DNA of 16,426 nt, taken from Proteobacteria bacterium UBA2133 (GTDB lineage Bacteria > Pseudomonadota > Gammaproteobacteria > Arenicellales > UBA868). The notes beneath the pieces are model-generated. The model had not been told where the DNA came from and did not search any database. It saw only the letters and a program-made list of their open reading frames with translations. The DNA lies in the NCBI GenBank assembly GCA_002327725.1, contig DCXP01000085.1, forward strand, positions 66,754-83,179. The letters run 5' to 3'. The position numbers were made by a program, and so were the translations under genes. Positions 1-7,782 of this stretch are shown one piece after another (positions within the stretch are counted from its first letter, which is position 1; each line of letters opens with the position of its first letter).

Positions 1-610
1 GAAGAGAGGTCCTGTTCACATCTTCCGGGTTCCATTCAGTGGTGCAGAGCCTCGCTGGCGTGGCAGGGTTGACGGTCACGGAGAACTGGTTCAGGGGTAA
101 CGCAAGACCCAGGCCGTGCAGTTTGAGATATGCCTCCTTGCGGGTCCAGCAGGTGAAAAAGGCCTCGGCCTGCTGCAGATCCGGCAGGGCGTTAAGTTCT
201 GCGATCTCCGCCGGGGAGAAGAATCTTTGGGCGAGGGTTGCCCAGGTATGGCGCGTCGGCTGCCGTATACGCTCCACGTCGACGCCCACGGCGGTATCCC
301 GGCAGGTGACGATACAGGCCTGATCGTTTGAGTGGGAAAGGTTGAAGAATACGGGGTTGTTGTCGAGGTGGGGCTTGCCCTTCTTGCCGTACTCGAAGCG
401 TACGGCTTCCGGGGCGAGATTCAGGGTCTTCGCGAGTACACCACGAAGCAACCCGCGGCAGACAATAAAGCGGGAACGGTCCTGCTCGAAAACAAAACGC
501 GCGGCGCGCTGTTTTTCTGAATCGGACAGACAAGTCCTCAAATGAGTTGCCGTACCGGTGAGATCGGCCAGAGCAAGATGCCAGACATCAACCGCAGTAG
601 GGAAGGGCAT
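1..610 (-). CDS. Sfp-type 4'-phosphopantetheinyl transferase, C-terminus cut by window edge
   Basis: Transfers the 4'-phosphopantetheine arm of coenzyme A to a conserved serine of acyl- or peptidyl-carrier proteins in the cytoplasm. I translated this frame by hand: it opens at an ATG (608-610, minus strand), stays open for 203 codons and leaves the window without a stop. Family marks seen: FNLSHS at residues 89-94, the Mg/CoA-binding GVDVER at 109-114, and WTRKEAYLK at 155-163, matching the WxxKEAxxK signature. The N-terminal region RFVFEQDRSRFIVCRGLLR (38-56) is also typical of the two-domain Sfp/Gsp class, whose usual length is about 220-240 residues, so perhaps 20-40 residues are missing. 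It starts 13 nt after the stop of the EamA permease on the same strand, so co-transcription is likely. No carrier protein, PKS or NRPS gene is visible nearby, so its target is unknown. Its ribosome binding site is weak. Confidence 0.9.
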   Translation of the reverse strand, partial: MPFPTAVDVWHLALADLTGTATHLRTCLSDSEKQRAARFVFEQDRSRFIVCRGLLRGVLAKTLNLAPEAVRFEYGKKGKPHLDNNPVFFNLSHSNDQACIVTCRDTAVGVDVERIRQPTRHTWATLAQRFFSPAEIAELNALPDLQQAEAFFTCWTRKEAYLKLHGLGLALPLNQFSVTVNPATPARLCTTEWNPEDVNRTSL

Positions 611-623
611 TATGACGGTCCCG

Positions 624-1496
624 CTATGTCTTTGATGCTGCTGGCAAGACAGGTTTGGCAAACACAATCATCGCAACGCCAACCAGGACAATGACACCGC
701 CGAGCAGCACTCCGGCGCTCGGGCGTTCACCCAGGATAATGACGGAGAAGACAATCGTGAACACTGGCAAGAGCAAAAGCACCGGCATGACATGGGACAC
801 AGGATTGCGGCGAAGCACGGTGAACCACACACCATAACCTGCCACCGTCATCACCAGACCCAGATAAGCCACGCTGCCCCAGCCGATCCAGGTGGCATGG
901 GTCAGTGCATCCCACTGGCCGTCTTCAAACAGGAATGATCCCACCAGCATCTGTGGGGCGGCCATGACCCCGATCCAGGCGATTCCCGTGAGCCCATCGA
1001 GTTGGGCGCTGATACGCTTGTACATAATCTGCCCAACGGCCCAGATCATTGCGCCGCTGCCGGTAAGGAAGATCGCAAACAGTTGCCCTTGTGTCCCCGG
1101 CAGGCCGGAGATCAGCAGGATTCCCAGGAATGAAACCACCATACCGAAAATTCGCATCAATCCCGGCCGCTCCCGGAAGACGAGCACTGCAAGCAGCACC
1201 CCGAAAGGCACCTCCAGGTGAATCACAATAATTGCGAGCGAAGCGTCGATCATGGAAAGTCCGGTAAACGTCAGTCCGTACTGGATCGTCGAGCCGACCA
1301 ATGCAATCCAGAAAAGGTCCTTCATGCAGTTTCGGGGGATGGGCACGAACCACACCAGAACCAGTGCTGCGATAAAGAAGCGGATACTCATCAGGAGCAG
1401 CGGAGGAAACTCGGCCAGGCCCGCCTTGGCCAGGGTAAACCCAAGGCCCCAGCTCAGGGGAACAAATACGGCAAGAAGCAGTTCCCTGCCTTTCAT
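624..1496 (-). CDS. EamA/DMT-family inner-membrane permease
   Basis: A 290-residue hydrophobic protein built of two tandem EamA repeats (roughly 5-140 and 150-280), predicted to form about ten transmembrane helices in the inner membrane. The opening run with PLSWGLGFTLAKAGL followed by an FFIAALVLVW helix is the standard start of the drug/metabolite transporter superfamily, and the second repeat ends in a GGVIVLVGVAMIVF-type helix. Members export or import metabolites such as amino acids; the substrate cannot be deduced from sequence. The length fits the family (about 280-310). The ATG at 1494-1496 was taken because it precedes the first helix with a short positive n-region (MKGRE). It has no good Shine-Dalgarno of its own, but its ATG overlaps the stop of a possible mini-ORF (see 1496-1522). 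The PPTase gene follows 13 nt downstream. Confidence 0.88.
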   Translation of the reverse strand: MKGRELLLAVFVPLSWGLGFTLAKAGLAEFPPLLLMSIRFFIAALVLVWFVPIPRNCMKDLFWIALVGSTIQYGLTFTGLSMIDASLAIIVIHLEVPFGVLLAVLVFRERPGLMRIFGMVVSFLGILLISGLPGTQGQLFAIFLTGSGAMIWAVGQIMYKRISAQLDGLTGIAWIGVMAAPQMLVGSFLFEDGQWDALTHATWIGWGSVAYLGLVMTVAGYGVWFTVLRRNPVSHVMPVLLLLPVFTIVFSVIILGERPSAGVLLGGVIVLVGVAMIVFAKPVLPAASKT

Positions 1497-1522
1497 TACT
1501 TTATTCTGACGGGGATGTTCAC
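1496..1522 (-). other. Possible 8-codon leader mini-ORF coupled to the permease
   Basis: On the minus strand a GTG (1520-1522) opens an ORF encoding MNIPVRIK, with stop TAA at 1496-1498 that overlaps the permease ATG as TAATG. An AGGAGA motif (complement of 1532-1537) lies 9 nt before the GTG, a far better Shine-Dalgarno than anything directly before the permease ATG. This arrangement could feed ribosomes to the permease by termination-reinitiation. It is only an inference from spacing; so short an ORF can arise by chance. Confidence 0.25.
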
Positions 1523-1620
1523 AGCGATGTATCTCCTGGGAGGGGGCTTGTTGACTGTTGGCAAGACATCAGGGATCAGGTAGTCTGCGTTCGCACCCAT
1601 TTGCTTCAGGGAAAGGCCCA

Positions 1621-2841
1621 GTGCCCCGGTTATTACTGAAAGAGCTGATCAAGACGTTCATTATTTTTTGCGCCGGTATTATCCCAGTTCTAGGGGCGTC
1701 CGGCCTACCGGGCCAGCCTTTGTGGCTCAAGTTTGCCCCTGGCACAAGTGCGGCAGGTGCACAGGCGATTGCCGGTATCAGTGGTGACCAGCAACTGCTG
1801 CTCTCTGCCGTTGGCAGTTCGGATCTCAGTCTCAGTGGATTCTGGGGCCAAGGACAGGGCTTGTCTTCTCTTTCGCCAGTCTTTTCATTCACGAATCGGG
1901 ATGCGAGCCTTTTCCATGGGGAACACCAGCGTCCTGTCCGGTTTGCAGGCGCAGCCCTGGATTTCTTCAAAGGAAGCGTTCAGTTCACCACCGGCGTATC
2001 CCAGGTTGAATCCACAGGAGCGCCGGATCGGGTCAGCTGGTTCACTGGCGCTACCTCGGAGCGATTCGCACTCCAGCTTTTTCGTGTCGACGGCCAGGAT
2101 ACAGTGGCTGCCCACGCAATCGGACTTCAAATGCGCCTGCCTGTCGGAACACTTCACACTTCCTATGCCGTAGCGGCGATCGATACAGCATCGGCAGTCC
2201 TGAGGTGGCAGGTCCCGTTGAGTTCAAAACTGTATCTCGGGTTTGAGTTACGTGATGGACGCAGTACGCGCTTCAGTGACGGCACTTACCAGCGTTGGGT
2301 CCTCAATATTGCAGGAAGTACGCGGGGAAGCGGGGCATTGCTCGCCACAGAGGGCGGCAATAACGGCGCCCAGATCGCCACGACGGCTTTACTCGCAGCG
2401 GGCGCCGTTGGCATTGCGCTGGTCGCGACCTCCGGCAGTGATGATACGGATAGCCAACTGCGCTTTTCCACCCAGCATGAAACTGCCCGGAATGTCCTCA
2501 ACAGTGTCAATCCGACCTCCGTTGCCCAGAATCTGGAGTACGGAGGCTGGGTCTATCGAAATTCCGATACCACCTTCAGCGCGACAGAGCCCGTTAAGGG
2601 GACAGTGGACAGAGTGAACATCGGCTCACCAACCAGTGTCCCCTCTGGTTATGCAACCGCCTCGTATCACACTCATGGCGCGTATGATCCAAAGTATGAC
2701 AGCGAAAACTTTTCATACCTTGATATCACGATGAATAACAACTGGGGGGTGGACGGCTATCTTGGCACCCCGGCGGGATACTATAAATATCATCACTACC
2801 TGACCGGTGTGATCTCTACGCTTGGCACCATTGCCAACTGA
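1621..2841 (+). CDS. Exported protein with C-terminal DUF4329 (JAB/JAMM-like) domain
   Basis: I chose GTG at 1621 (406 aa): it follows GGGAAAGG at a proper distance and gives a clean signal peptide, with a PRLLLKELIK n-region, an IIFCAGIIPVLGA core and likely cleavage after about residue 26. An in-frame TTG at 1558 would add 21 polar residues and hide the signal. Residues about 90-235 alternate polar and hydrophobic residues in short strands separated by turns, suggesting a beta-rich or barrel-like region. A hydrophobic Ala/Gly segment follows at about 252-270 (LLAAGAVGIALVA). Residues about 285-390 look like DUF4329: EYGGWVYRN (Glu306), then YHTHGAY (His350, His352) and SYLD (Ser365, Asp368), then GYLGTPAG. 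This resembles a JAMM metal site, but with 12 rather than 7 residues between the second His and the Ser. It probably acts in the periplasm or outer membrane; its substrate is unknown. It is divergent from the permease and 62 nt upstream of the next gene. Confidence 0.72.
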   Translation: MPRLLLKELIKTFIIFCAGIIPVLGASGLPGQPLWLKFAPGTSAAGAQAIAGISGDQQLLLSAVGSSDLSLSGFWGQGQGLSSLSPVFSFTNRDASLFHGEHQRPVRFAGAALDFFKGSVQFTTGVSQVESTGAPDRVSWFTGATSERFALQLFRVDGQDTVAAHAIGLQMRLPVGTLHTSYAVAAIDTASAVLRWQVPLSSKLYLGFELRDGRSTRFSDGTYQRWVLNIAGSTRGSGALLATEGGNNGAQIATTALLAAGAVGIALVATSGSDDTDSQLRFSTQHETARNVLNSVNPTSVAQNLEYGGWVYRNSDTTFSATEPVKGTVDRVNIGSPTSVPSGYATASYHTHGAYDPKYDSENFSYLDITMNNNWGVDGYLGTPAGYYKYHHYLTGVISTLGTIAN

Positions 2842-2903
2842 GCGCTGGCGAAATCGGCCAGGATGTCGTTGAAAGGTAATGAGATTATGGAGCAACCAAC
2901 CTA

Positions 2904-4220
2904 ATGAGCAAGCATTCGTCCGCCGATGCGGTCGTCATCGGTGCAGGCATTATCGGGACAGCGGTCGCCCTTGAGTTGTCGAAGGGCGGCCGGCGTACCG
3001 TTTGCGTGGATCGTGCACCGGCGGCTGGGTACGGTTCTACGTCGAGTTCCTGCGCCATCATCAGAGTCCATTACTCGACACTGGAGGGGACGGCCTTCGC
3101 GTTTGACGCCTATCATGACTGGGAAGACTGGTCGGGATACCTTGGGTCCGACATCCCTGGCGATCTGGAGGCGGCAAAGTTTCATCAGACCGGGTGCCTG
3201 GTGATGAAGACCGAAGGAAACGGATACCTGAAAAATGTGCTCGAGAATGTCCGGATACTCTCAATCCCTTTTGAGGAGTGGGACGAAGACAAGATCACCC
3301 GGCGTCTGCCGGGCTATGACCTTCGATGCTACGCGCCAGCCAAACGAATGGATGATCCTGAGTTTGGAGAACCCGGTGCGGGACGGATTGCAGGTGGGGT
3401 ATTTTTTCCAACCGCGGGATACATCAGCGACCCCCTGCTTGCATCGCAGAATATACAGGCCGCGGCCCAGGCCGCGGCCTGTACGTTCCTCTTCAACCGT
3501 GAAGTCAGCCAGATTCCTTCAGAAGCGGGCCGCGTTAAAGGCGTCGTGCTGGGTGACGGCACGGTGATTGAAGCTCCGGTCGTGGTGAACGTTGCCGGAC
3601 CACACTCCTCGAAGATCAACCGGCTGGCCGGTGCGGATTCGGATATGCGGATCACGACCCGCGCCCTGCGCCAGGAGGTGGTGCATGTACCGGCACCCGA
3701 GGGCCTCGACGTTGAACAGGCCGGTCTCGTGGTGTCTGACAACGACATCGGTGTTTATTGCCGGCCCGAGACGGGAAACTATGTTCTTGCCGGGAGCGAA
3801 GACCCGCCCTGTGACCCCCACGACTGGGTCGACGCCGATGATTTCAACCGGGATTTTTCAGACCAGGCAACGACCCAGGCCTTACGGCTTGCGCAGCGTA
3901 TGGGCGGGCTCAAACTGCCGAGCCGGATGCGCGGGGTCGTGGATCTCTACGATGTGACCGAGGACTGGCTGCCCATATATGACCGGTCGGCTATTGATGG
4001 CTTCTACATGGCCTGCGGCTCGAGCGGTAACCAGTTCAAGAATGCGCCAGCCGCGGGGCGGCTGATGGCGGGGCTGGTCGATTACTGTGAATCAGGAAAC
4101 GATCACGACCGTGAGCCTTTCCAGTTCGGGCTCAGCCATATTGACTTTGAACTCGACAGCGCCAGCATGTCGCGACGTCGCAAGATCAATCCGGACAGCA
4201 GTTTCTCGGTGCTTGGCTGA
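2904..4220 (+). CDS. DAO-family FAD-dependent oxidoreductase
   Basis: A 438-residue flavoprotein of the D-amino acid oxidase / sarcosine-dimethylglycine dehydrogenase superfamily. The dinucleotide-binding motif GAGIIG sits at residues 13-18, with Asp36 at the end of the second beta strand to bind the adenosine ribose. A STSSSCAIIRVHYS stretch near 45-58 occupies the usual flavin-contact region, and the C-terminal part has the flavin-closing pattern GFYMACGSSGNQFKNAPAAGRLMA. It ends RRKINPDSSFSVLG, a tail I associate with this subgroup. Such enzymes oxidise the C-N bond of a secondary or tertiary amine or an amino acid; the substrate here is unknown. There is no GcvT-like folate domain, unlike true dimethylglycine or sarcosine dehydrogenases of about 800 residues. 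The ATG at 2904 has GGAG 11 nt upstream. It converges on soxG with a 24-nt gap, which suggests but does not prove a functional link to the sox operon. Confidence 0.85.
   Translation: MSKHSSADAVVIGAGIIGTAVALELSKGGRRTVCVDRAPAAGYGSTSSSCAIIRVHYSTLEGTAFAFDAYHDWEDWSGYLGSDIPGDLEAAKFHQTGCLVMKTEGNGYLKNVLENVRILSIPFEEWDEDKITRRLPGYDLRCYAPAKRMDDPEFGEPGAGRIAGGVFFPTAGYISDPLLASQNIQAAAQAAACTFLFNREVSQIPSEAGRVKGVVLGDGTVIEAPVVVNVAGPHSSKINRLAGADSDMRITTRALRQEVVHVPAPEGLDVEQAGLVVSDNDIGVYCRPETGNYVLAGSEDPPCDPHDWVDADDFNRDFSDQATTQALRLAQRMGGLKLPSRMRGVVDLYDVTEDWLPIYDRSAIDGFYMACGSSGNQFKNAPAAGRLMAGLVDYCESGNDHDREPFQFGLSHIDFELDSASMSRRRKINPDSSFSVLG
3454..3483. repeat. Perfect 14-bp inverted repeat inside the DAO gene
   Basis: Arms at 3454-3467 and 3470-3483 are exact reverse complements around a 2-nt centre (CA). 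The core GGCCGCGGCC occurs twice. It encodes an Ala-rich helix (QAAAQAAAC), so protein composition may explain it, but the resulting GC-rich hairpin potential is strong. Confidence 0.85.
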
Positions 4221-4244
4221 GGGGCCTTGCCGCAGGTACCTGGC

Positions 4245-4805
4245 CTAGATGATCTCCAGGCCGAACTGTTCGGCTGTTTCGACGAGAATCTCCCATAGGG
4301 ATTGGGCAAAGCCCCGCGGAAGAAAGAGTTGGTAACCCGCCTCGCTGTGCCACAAGGTCACCCCGACGTGATGAATCCCACCCGAGGCGACCCGGGCAAC
4401 TGGAAAGTGGTCCTGGCGAAGATCAATGGGCAGCAGCCGGCTGAGGCAGACCGGCGCTTCGGGGCCCGAGAGAAGAATCCGGGTACGCGAATGTGACAGA
4501 TCGAGTGTTGCTCCCATCTCGGCGTCAAGTGATGCAGGCTCGGCGCCAAGCAGCCACCATTTGAGCGGCTCTACCCGCAACGCGGTTCCACCTGCGCTGG
4601 AGACGGCCCGGCCCGGCGCCGGTGCCTGTGCAGTACCGATCGCCTGCGCAACAGTCGCGCCGACCTCGGTAAGGGTATCCGGCCATGCACCCACCTGATG
4701 CAAAACGAGGTCCTCGATCTCCTGGAGCCGGACGCCAGGTTCCCCGGGGTGTCCATGCATCCCCCGCTGGTAACTTGATGCCAATGCGGATTGCCGCTTA
4801 GCCAT
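4245..4805 (-). CDS. soxG: Sarcosine oxidase gamma subunit (SoxG)
   Basis: Small subunit of the heterotetrameric (alpha-beta-gamma-delta) sarcosine oxidase, cytoplasmic and without a cofactor of its own. It packs against the folate-binding half of SoxA. The protein is 186 aa, within the family range of about 180-210. Family-like stretches are RVEPLKWWLLG (77-87), LDLSHSRTRILLSGP (101-115) and LPIDLRQDHFPVARVASGGIHHVGVTLW (125-152). I chose the ATG at 4803-4805, because it gives MAKRQSALASSY and overlaps the soxA stop by 8 nt (ATGGCTAA), which suggests translational coupling. A longer in-frame start at 4937 would add 44 residues that merely overlap soxA in another frame and look non-native. 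It is the last gene of the soxBDAG operon and converges with the DAO gene. Confidence 0.93.
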   Translation of the reverse strand: MAKRQSALASSYQRGMHGHPGEPGVRLQEIEDLVLHQVGAWPDTLTEVGATVAQAIGTAQAPAPGRAVSSAGGTALRVEPLKWWLLGAEPASLDAEMGATLDLSHSRTRILLSGPEAPVCLSRLLPIDLRQDHFPVARVASGGIHHVGVTLWHSEAGYQLFLPRGFAQSLWEILVETAEQFGLEII

Positions 4806-7782
4806 ACATCCGCTCTCCCTCAGGATCGTACATATGCGGTGAGACGATCTCGACCGCGGTATTGCCCTTGCGGATGGGGTCCGCGCAGACGACGTCACGC
4901 TCGTGCCACTTTTTATGACCACCGTTGATAAAGCCAAGCCCGATCCAGTGGCCCAGGGCAGGCGAGTGGGTCACGGCGGTGATCCAGCCTTCACCGTAGC
5001 CCGAAACCTCATCGGCCGGACAGAGAATAGCGCCCGCATTGAAGATCTCCCGCCGGTCCCGCGGGAATATTCCCACCAGCGTCGGCCGGTCCTCCCGTTG
5101 AAGTTCGGGGCGATGGCGAAGGGCGCTGCCGATGTATGATTTTTTGTCAGACGCCATCCGGCCGAGGCCGGCGTCATCAATGGTGACCCTTCCGTCGAGT
5201 TCTGCGGCCGTGACGTGGCCTTTTTCTATCCTGAGCGCAGCGAGCGCCTCAAGGCCATAGAGACAGCCATCCATTGGCTGTGCCACGTCCCAGAGGTTCT
5301 GCATGACCGCCGGCCCAAAATCCGAGGGAACATAAACCTCGAAAGCGCGTTCTCCGGAAAAACTGATTCGTGCGATACGCGCGGGGATATTGCCGCGCAT
5401 TGTGGTTTCGACCACCCCCATGAAGGGAAGTTCGCCGTCGGAGACCAGGGCGGGTTCCTCGACACAGGCTTTGAGCACCTGCCGTGAGAGCGGGCCCGCA
5501 ACGGCGACCCCGGCCCATTGTTCCGAGACAGAAGTCAAATGAACTTTCAGGTCAGTCCAGCGGGTCTGGATCAGTTCCTCAAGAAAAGCCATGACCTTCG
5601 CCGCATGCGCGGTGGTGGTCGTCATGAAGTACTCGTTCTCCGAAAGACGCCAGGCGGTGCCGTCATCCATCACCAGCCCGTCATCGCGCAGCATGATTCC
5701 GTAGCGGGTTTTGCCGACGGGGAGCTTGGCGAACGGATTGCTGTAGACCCGGTTCAGCAGTTCCGTAGCGTCGGGCCCCTGGATGGCGATTTTCCCGAGC
5801 GACGTCACATCACACAGGCCAACCGTACGCCTGACTGTCTCGGCTTCGCGGACGTATGCCTCGCTGATCGTTTCGCCGTCGCGGGCAAAGAACCAGGGCC
5901 GGTGCCACAGACCCGCCATGGTCATGGTAGCGCCCGCTGCAAGGTTCCAGTCATGCAGCGGGGTGCGGCGCAGCGGCCGAAAGTGCGGTCCGACGTTCCG
6001 GCCCTTCAGGGCACCAATGCTGATCGGCGTGTAGGGTGGCCGGAATGTGGTGGTGCCGACCTCAGGAATCTCCTTGCCGAGGGCTTCTGCCATCAGGGCC
6101 ATGCCGATAATGTTTCCCATCTTGCCCTGGTCGGTTGCCATACCCAGCGTGGTGTAGCGCTTGAGATGCTCCACCGATACGTAGCCTTCGTGATGCGCAA
6201 GACGGACATCGTCTGCGCTGACGTCATGTTGCGGATCGACAAAGGACTTGAGTTTTTGACCGGTCACCCGGATCTCGTAGAGCGGATCAATCGGCCCTTC
6301 CCAGCGCCCCGGTGTTGGGGCGGTCGGGGTGTGTGACGGATCCTGCAGCATCTGCATTGCCTGGTTGGCAGCAGCGCGGCCCGAATCGGCACAGGCATCG
6401 TGATCCCAGATGCCTGCCGCACTTCCCGCTGCCAGGATCGGCTCTTCACAAGCGGGCGCGAGAAAGCAGGCCAGCTCGGCATTCCAGACCGGTTTGACGC
6501 CCCGGTGGGACAGGAGGTTGACCACAGGAGACCAGCCGCCCGAGACCAGTACCAGATCGCAGTCGAGACGATCGGCTGATTGCCAGCCGCCGGCCTGGCG
6601 TTGTGCGGTCTGCAGGCCCGAGACCACGTTGGCGCCCAGCACTTTGAGTGGCGCGGCGTCTAGCCGCAGACTGATGCTGCCTGCCTCACAAAGCGATCGT
6701 AATGCCTCGGGAACACTGCTTCTGGAATCGAGAATAGCAACCGTGGCGCCCGAGTCGGCAAGATCGGATGCCGATGCATAGACAGAATCATTGTTGGTGG
6801 CGATAACCATGCTCTCACCCGGTTGGACCGCAAAGCGGTTGAGGTAGGCGCGGCCGGCGTTGGCCGTCATCAGGCCCGGGCGGTCGTTATCGCCGAAGGC
6901 GATGTGTCTTTCCAATGCGCCGGATGCGAGAACCGTACAGCGTGCGCGCAGGGTCCAGAAGCGCTGGCGGGGCAGCCACGAAGGAGGATCCGCCAGGTGA
7001 TCAGTGACCCGCTCCAGAAGTCCGGCGACCCCGCCATCGTAGAGCCCGAAAGCGGTGGTCGACGTCATTACGCGTACACCGGCGTTTTCGAGTTCGCGAA
7101 CTTCCTGGGGCAGGGCTGCGGTTTCACCAGGGCGATTGAGGCTGTCGCCCCCGAGTACCGTATCCTGCTCGACCAGAACCACATCGCATCCTGCACCGGC
7201 TGCCGTGAGTGCAGCCGCGCGCCCGGCAGGACCACCCCCCACGATGAGAAGATCGCAATAGCCGTGGGCATGTTCATAATGATCCGGGTCCGGTTCCCGC
7301 GAGGCCTCGCCCATGCCGGCGGCCTTGCGGATGATTTTCTCGTAGCGCATCCACATCCCGGTACCGCGGCCCCACTCGAAGGGCGGCAGGCCCATAAAGG
7401 TCTTGTAGTAAAACCCGGCTGCAAAGAAACGCCCCAGCAGATTGTTGACGGCGCCCACATCAAAGCGGACACTCGGCCAGGCATTCTGGCCGCGGGCGAT
7501 CAGGCCATCATAGAGCGGCTGCGTCGTGGCGCGGACGTTGGCGTCTCGCCTGGCCCCCTGGCCGATGGTGACCAGTGCGCCGGACTCCTCGACTCCGGCA
7601 GACATAATCCCCCGGGGACGGTGGTATTTGAAACTGCGGCCCAGTATCTGCTCACCGTTGGCCATCAGGGCCGATGCCAGCGTGTCGCCGGCATAGCCCT
7701 GCAGGTCCGTTCCGTCCCAGTTGAAAGTCAGGGTCTGGCTTCGGTCGATGCGACCGCCGTTGGCAAGCCGGCGAGCGGTCAT
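4798..7782 (-). CDS. soxA: Sarcosine oxidase alpha subunit (SoxA)
   Basis: The large subunit (994 aa, normal for the family) binds NAD+ and carries the tetrahydrofolate site, turning the imine or formaldehyde product of sarcosine oxidation into 5,10-methylene-THF. The N-terminal 15-95 region has the ferredoxin-like fold sequence with HRPRGI (54-59) but no cysteine before residue 176, so no 2Fe-2S cluster can form there; this is normal for SoxA. The dinucleotide motif GGGPAG is at 182-187 with Glu205 closing the second strand. From about 600 to the end it is a GcvT/aminomethyltransferase-type domain (for example GLCDVTSLGKIAIQGPDA and GLVMDDGTAWRLSENEYFMTT). The start overlaps the soxD stop as ATGA (7779-7782), which fixes the ATG. 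An N-methylglutamate dehydrogenase MgdC subunit would look similar; see findings. Confidence 0.95.
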   Translation of the reverse strand: MTARRLANGGRIDRSQTLTFNWDGTDLQGYAGDTLASALMANGEQILGRSFKYHRPRGIMSAGVEESGALVTIGQGARRDANVRATTQPLYDGLIARGQNAWPSVRFDVGAVNNLLGRFFAAGFYYKTFMGLPPFEWGRGTGMWMRYEKIIRKAAGMGEASREPDPDHYEHAHGYCDLLIVGGGPAGRAAALTAAGAGCDVVLVEQDTVLGGDSLNRPGETAALPQEVRELENAGVRVMTSTTAFGLYDGGVAGLLERVTDHLADPPSWLPRQRFWTLRARCTVLASGALERHIAFGDNDRPGLMTANAGRAYLNRFAVQPGESMVIATNNDSVYASASDLADSGATVAILDSRSSVPEALRSLCEAGSISLRLDAAPLKVLGANVVSGLQTAQRQAGGWQSADRLDCDLVLVSGGWSPVVNLLSHRGVKPVWNAELACFLAPACEEPILAAGSAAGIWDHDACADSGRAAANQAMQMLQDPSHTPTAPTPGRWEGPIDPLYEIRVTGQKLKSFVDPQHDVSADDVRLAHHEGYVSVEHLKRYTTLGMATDQGKMGNIIGMALMAEALGKEIPEVGTTTFRPPYTPISIGALKGRNVGPHFRPLRRTPLHDWNLAAGATMTMAGLWHRPWFFARDGETISEAYVREAETVRRTVGLCDVTSLGKIAIQGPDATELLNRVYSNPFAKLPVGKTRYGIMLRDDGLVMDDGTAWRLSENEYFMTTTTAHAAKVMAFLEELIQTRWTDLKVHLTSVSEQWAGVAVAGPLSRQVLKACVEEPALVSDGELPFMGVVETTMRGNIPARIARISFSGERAFEVYVPSDFGPAVMQNLWDVAQPMDGCLYGLEALAALRIEKGHVTAAELDGRVTIDDAGLGRMASDKKSYIGSALRHRPELQREDRPTLVGIFPRDRREIFNAGAILCPADEVSGYGEGWITAVTHSPALGHWIGLGFINGGHKKWHERDVVCADPIRKGNTAVEIVSPHMYDPEGERMYG

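Noticed and set aside
192..533. Minus-strand 113-codon frame near the left edge
   Set aside because: It is a shifted frame of the phosphopantetheinyl transferase, whose true frame runs off the window and carries the GVDVER and WTRKEA motifs.
4221..4244. Shared bidirectional terminator between the DAO gene and soxG
   Set aside because: The 24-nt gap holds the palindrome CAGGTACCTG but no T-run on either strand, so a terminator is not supported.
4806..4937. N-terminal extension of soxG to 4937
   Set aside because: The extra 44 residues lie inside soxA in another frame; the ATG at 4803-4805 with the ATGGCTAA overlap and family-like length is better.
5518..6336. Plus-strand 272-codon open frame
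   Set aside because: Antisense to the GcvT-like half of soxA, with low-complexity, His/Arg/Gly-rich composition and no family features.
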